Assembly: GCA_944391225.1 (NCBI GenBank)
Contig: CALXSS010000016.1
Span: 1-37,235 of the forward strand
DNA length: 37,235 nt
DNA from: an uncultured Clostridia bacterium
GTDB lineage: Bacteria; Bacillota; Clostridia; UBA1381
Direction of reading: 5' to 3'
The translations under genes and the position numbers were made by a program. The notes beneath the pieces are model-generated. The model saw only the letters and a list, made by a program, of their open reading frames with translations, was not told the DNA's origin and made no database searches. Within the stretch, counting starts at the first letter, position 1. Each line of letters opens with the position of its first letter. Positions 34,965-37,235 of the stretch are shown here, piece by piece.

Positions 34965-35127
34965 ACGGTTCATTAATAAATATTGGGGTTTGCATATCTG
35001 TTATACAGGCAATTGATAGCTTTCCGATTTCTTGTAGGGGCAGATATCATCTGCCCGCATCCCCGCCGAGCTAATGACCGGCGGATACTATCCGCCCCTA
35101 CACCCCCAACATTTTAATATGAACCGT
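34965..35127. repeat. 163-bp nested inverted-repeat (MITE-like) element
   Basis: Outer arms 34965-34988 and 35104-35127 are inverted repeats matching at 19 of 24 positions. Inside is a 70-bp unit (35033-35102) whose ends, TGTAGGGGC and GCCCCTACA, are inverted. That unit holds three hairpins: GGGCAGAT/ATCTGCCC, GCCG/CGGC and GGCGGATA/TATCCGCC. No coding frame is present. The TGTAGGGGCrGAT core resembles short palindromic repeats scattered through many clostridial genomes (recall, not checked). It sits 3 bases after the argS stop. Confidence 0.65.
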
Positions 35128-35133
35128 AAAAAC

Positions 35134-35168
35134 AAAAGACTGCCAGACGCTTTGTTCGGCAGTCTTTT
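35134..35168. terminator. Bidirectional terminator between argS and the regulator gene
   Basis: AAAAGACTGCC (35134-35144) pairs perfectly with GGCAGTCTTTT (35158-35168). Runs of A on one side and T on the other let it serve both convergent genes. Confidence 0.8.
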
Positions 35169-35172
35169 GCTT

Positions 35173-35364
35173 TTACTCGATTTCACAGTTTTCAATTGCA
35201 AAATCGAGCAAAATTCCAATAAGCTCATTTCGGGAACGGTTTGTCTGCGCTGATAAGTCATCAATGCGTTTTACCGTATCGTTTTTTATACGCACAGAAA
35301 AGGTCTTGTACCCGTCATCACCCCTGAGTTTTTTCTTTGTGATCCTTAATTTATCGCACGGCAT
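35173..35364 (-). CDS. Ribbon-helix-helix DNA-binding protein
   Basis: A 63-residue protein. The C-terminal part (about 22-60) fits the ribbon-helix-helix fold of CopG/Arc/MetJ repressors: a strand FSVRIKNDT, helix VKRIDDLSAQT, a turn NRSRNEL and helix IGILLDFAIEN. Proteins of this type bind DNA as dimers and often repress their own promoter. The start at 35364 is supported by GAGGTGA upstream; the frame could extend to 35397. No toxin gene accompanies it, so an antitoxin role is not indicated. The region upstream contains repeated TATGTTATA half-sites that could be its operator. The promoter is unclear; a TATAAT on the minus strand (35388-35383) lacks a good -35. Confidence 0.8.
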   Translation of the reverse strand: MPCDKLRITKKKLRGDDGYKTFSVRIKNDTVKRIDDLSAQTNRSRNELIGILLDFAIENCEIE

Positions 35365-35390
35365 ATATTTCACCTCACCTAAATTATATC

Positions 35391-35420
35391 TTGACATTAT
35401 AACAAAGTATATGTTATAAT
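35391..35420 (+). promoter_or_regulatory. Promoter reading away from the regulator gene
   Basis: Perfect TTGACA (35391-35396) and perfect TATAAT (35415-35420) with an 18-nt spacer. It points right, overlaps the palindrome at 35410-35430, and would start transcription near 35427. Confidence 0.62.
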
Positions 35421-35441
35421 ATATAACATAAATATGTTATA
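35410..35441. promoter_or_regulatory. Candidate operator: three TATGTTATA sites
   Basis: TATGTTATA (35410-35418) and its inverse TATAACATA (35422-35430) form a 21-bp palindrome. A third copy lies at 35433-35441. The sites overlap the -10 of the right-facing promoter and lie upstream of the ribbon-helix-helix gene, as expected of an autoregulatory operator. Confidence 0.55.
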
Positions 35442-35489
35442 GGCATATGAAAAAAAGGTCATGCAGCGTCTTTGCGGCGCTGCTTTTTT
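35427..35489 (+). ncRNA. Possible short transcript ending at a terminator
   Basis: A promoter at 35391-35420 and a terminator hairpin (GCAGCG 35463-35468 with CGCTGC 35478-35483, then six T) would define an RNA of about 60 nt with no plausible frame. This is an inference from signals only. Confidence 0.4.
35463..35489 (+). terminator. Terminator downstream of the right-facing promoter
   Basis: A six-base-pair G+C-rich stem with a nine-base loop and a TTTTTT tail. Confidence 0.7.
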
Positions 35490-35553
35490 ATATAGATAAT
35501 TATCAAAAATATTCATTTTATACGAAAAACATACTAAAAGTACGCGGCGGCAC

Positions 35554-35582
35554 TTGAAAAAAACAGTTGGGCATGGTATAAT
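35554..35582 (+). promoter_or_regulatory. Promoter of the PHP-hisZ unit
   Basis: TTGAAA (35554-35559), 17-nt spacer, perfect TATAAT (35577-35582) with a TGG extension. The leader is about 80 nt. Confidence 0.75.
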
Positions 35583-35671
35583 ATAATTGAATTATTTTGC
35601 GGTAACGGCAAAATATAAAAAGATTGCATAAATATTCATTATATATCTGATGCCGGGAGGAGGAAAAACGA

Positions 35672-36319
35672 ATGATAATGGACCTGCACAATCATACAAA
35701 TTTCAGCTATGACGGTAAAAATACGCCGGAGGAAATAATAGAAAACGCCATTGCCAATGGTGTAGATGTGATAGGGATCACAGATCATCAGTTTTCCATA
35801 GGCGGAAGAATGGACGAATATCTTAAAAGGCTTGCTGAATGCAAAAGCCGTTACAGCGAGCGGATAAAGGTGCTTGCCGGTTTGGAGATAGGAACAAGAC
35901 CAAGACCTGACGATCTGCTCACATACGATATACGCGGGATAGATTATGTGCTGTTTGAAAGTCTTGATGATTACCGCGCGATGGACTTTTTTGAATTTGT
36001 TTCGTGGCGGCACAGGTTCAGATGTCCGGTAGGGCTTGCACATTGTGATATTTTTGCAATGGGCGAGCGGTATGGTCTGGATATGACAGAGGTGCTCAAA
36101 AGCGAGAATATGTTCTGGGAGCTGAACACGTCCGGGAATTATGATTACTATTATGATTTTCTGACAAACGCGGCAAAGCGGGAACTGGTAAAGCGGTCGG
36201 GAATAGGCGTTAGTATAGGCTCAGATACGCACAGTATAGCTGAATACAGACCGCGTCAGATCAAGAGAGCTAATGTGCTGGCAGAGGAGCTGGGGCTTTG
36301 TCTGCCGTTTGAGATATGA
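35672..36319 (+). CDS. PHP-domain phosphoesterase, possible histidinol phosphatase
   Basis: A 215-residue PHP-family metal-dependent phosphoesterase. The first metal motif is DLHNHTNFSYDG (near 4-15). ITDHQFS (near 36), the GLEIG glutamate (near 74), LAHCDIF (near 127) and the terminal SIGSDTH (near 188) complete the usual set of His/Asp/Glu ligands. The start at 35672 has GGAGGAGG 8 nt upstream; ATG at 35678 is also possible. The gene is followed by hisZ, so it may supply the histidinol-phosphatase step as HisK/HisJ PHP enzymes do. It is shorter than HisJ (about 268), so the function is inference from context. Confidence 0.85.
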   Translation: MIMDLHNHTNFSYDGKNTPEEIIENAIANGVDVIGITDHQFSIGGRMDEYLKRLAECKSRYSERIKVLAGLEIGTRPRPDDLLTYDIRGIDYVLFESLDDYRAMDFFEFVSWRHRFRCPVGLAHCDIFAMGERYGLDMTEVLKSENMFWELNTSGNYDYYYDFLTNAAKRELVKRSGIGVSIGSDTHSIAEYRPRQIKRANVLAEELGLCLPFEI

Positions 36320-36405
36320 TAAAAAGAGGAGGCAGCAGAGCTCAGAGGGCTTTGCGGCAGTCAAACTATAATAAAAGATGACCTGAAAGGAGAAAAGGGG
36401 ATAAA

Positions 36406-37235
36406 ATGCCTGATTGGAAATTACACACGCCTAACGGTGTAAATGACGTACTGCCGGAGGAATGCGCAGTAAAAAAGGATATAGAAAGCACGCTGTGGAC
36501 GGTGTTCGCATCGTTTGGATACAAGGAGGTAGAAACTCCGGCATTTGAGTATTATGATTGCTACAGCGGAGAAAGCGGACAGATAACACAGGAGAAGCTG
36601 TATAAATTTTTTGACGAGCAGGGCAGGATATTGGCGTTAAGACCTGATTTCACAACGTCAATAGCCCGCATGACAGCTACAAAGACTGTAGGCGAGGTGA
36701 AGCCTATAAGATATATGTATACGGGCAGTGTGTTCAGAGCGGAGCATACAGAGGGAGTGCGCAACCGTGAGATAACACAGAGCGGAATAGAGCTGATCGG
36801 CTCATATTCGGCGGAGGCTGACGCGGAGGTCATAGCGGCGGCGATGGAGGCTGTAACAGCTCTGGGCATAGAGGAATTTTCAATGGAGATAGGTCAGGTG
36901 GCGTTTTTCAACGGACTTGTTGAACAGCTCGGGCTTGACACCGAAACGACGGAAAAGCTGCGCGCGAGAATAGACTCAAAGGATTCGCAGGGAATAAAGA
37001 ATATAATAAAGGATCTTGATATAGATGATAATATAAAGAGCGTTATGACAGAGCTGCCGTATCTGTTTGGAGATGCGTCCATAATCGAGAGGGCGGCGGT
37101 AGACGGGCTGAATGAAACCTCAAAAAAAGCGCTCGAGAATCTTAAGAGGATATATGATCTGCTCTGCCTTTACGGCTTTGAAAAATACATATCGCTTGAT
37201 CTTGGAATGCTCCAGAGCATAGACTATTATACAGG
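36406..37235 (+). CDS. hisZ: ATP phosphoribosyltransferase regulatory subunit HisZ (3' end outside window)
   Basis: 276 complete codons are visible and the frame runs off the window end. The protein is a class II synthetase paralogue: TPNGVNDVLPEE at the N-terminus, motif 2-like LRPDFTTSIAR (near 83), YTGSVFRAE (near 107), and LDLGMLQSIDYYTG at the window end. The last block replaces the arginine-containing histidine-binding signature of true HisRS (VRGLDYYT), which points to HisZ. HisZ does not charge tRNA but forms the active ATP phosphoribosyltransferase with short-form HisG, the first step of histidine synthesis. GGAGA and AGGGG upstream serve the ATG at 36406. hisG should follow just outside. 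Confidence 0.88.
   Translation, partial: MPDWKLHTPNGVNDVLPEECAVKKDIESTLWTVFASFGYKEVETPAFEYYDCYSGESGQITQEKLYKFFDEQGRILALRPDFTTSIARMTATKTVGEVKPIRYMYTGSVFRAEHTEGVRNREITQSGIELIGSYSAEADAEVIAAAMEAVTALGIEEFSMEIGQVAFFNGLVEQLGLDTETTEKLRARIDSKDSQGIKNIIKDLDIDDNIKSVMTELPYLFGDASIIERAAVDGLNETSKKALENLKRIYDLLCLYGFEKYISLDLGMLQSIDYYT

Noticed and set aside
36328..36363. Possible third copy of the GAGGCTGCTGC palindrome family before hisZ
   Set aside because: Only the right arm (GGCTTTGCGGCAG) resembles the family. The left arm does not match and the pairing is poor.
1..37235. CRISPR array, tRNA, rRNA, transposase
   Set aside because: No regularly spaced direct repeats, no cloverleaf with a CCA-proximal stem, no rRNA signature and no DDE/serine transposase motifs were seen on reading both strands. 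A dedicated scan was not possible.

Overview
The window reads as chromosome from a Gram-positive, anaerobic, spore-forming member of the Clostridia. The evidence is an alpha/beta-type small acid-soluble spore protein, an Asp23/Gls24 protein, an S-layer-homology (SLH) anchored pectin enzyme, a T-box-controlled isoleucyl-tRNA synthetase, AddAB rather than RecBCD, and a ferredoxin-type [FeFe]-hydrogenase. Most genes favour ATA for isoleucine and are preceded by clean TTGACA/TATAAT-type promoters with 17-nt spacers. A surface-attached rhamnogalacturonan lyase suggests a pectin-using gut organism, perhaps Monoglobus-like. That last point is inference; no marker RNA lies in the window.

Layout. 1-1480: the 3' part of a coiled-coil/membrane gene with base and codon use unlike its neighbours, then about 450 bp without a convincing gene. 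1479-6717 (+): rodA, a secreted PL11 rhamnogalacturonan lyase with SLH repeats, and a secreted CAP-domain protein. 6883-12041 (-): a spore protein gene, then the operon cca - tyrosine recombinase - asp23-like - recG, read from one strong promoter. 12347-13831 (+): a probable group B [FeFe]-hydrogenase. 13967-16440 (-): a polar amino-acid ABC transporter with an intercistronic terminator after the binding protein. 16881-26246 (+): a DNA-repair block with nfo, a DEDDh exonuclease, addB and addA (the last three overlapping), then a small membrane protein. 26343-29777 (+): T-box leader and a type-2-like ileS. 29981-30997 (+): gap. 31100-31744 (-): nth. 31990-34962 (+): glyA-argS. 34965-35490: a nested inverted-repeat element, a convergent terminator, a ribbon-helix-helix regulator (-) and a palindromic control region holding a divergent promoter. 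35672-37235 (+): a PHP phosphoesterase and the 5' part of hisZ, cut by the window end.

The window is mainly housekeeping: cell-wall elongation, DNA repair (recG, nfo, addAB, nth), aminoacylation (ileS, argS), glycolysis, one-carbon metabolism and histidine synthesis. It also carries two outward-facing genes for plant-polymer use. No CRISPR array, rRNA, tRNA, transposase or complete prophage was seen. The less ordinary items are a non-consensus but foldable T-box antiterminator, the exonuclease coupled to addB, two related palindromes with compensatory base changes between convergent genes, a 163-bp nested inverted-repeat element after argS, and the regulator/short-transcript arrangement at 35360-35490.
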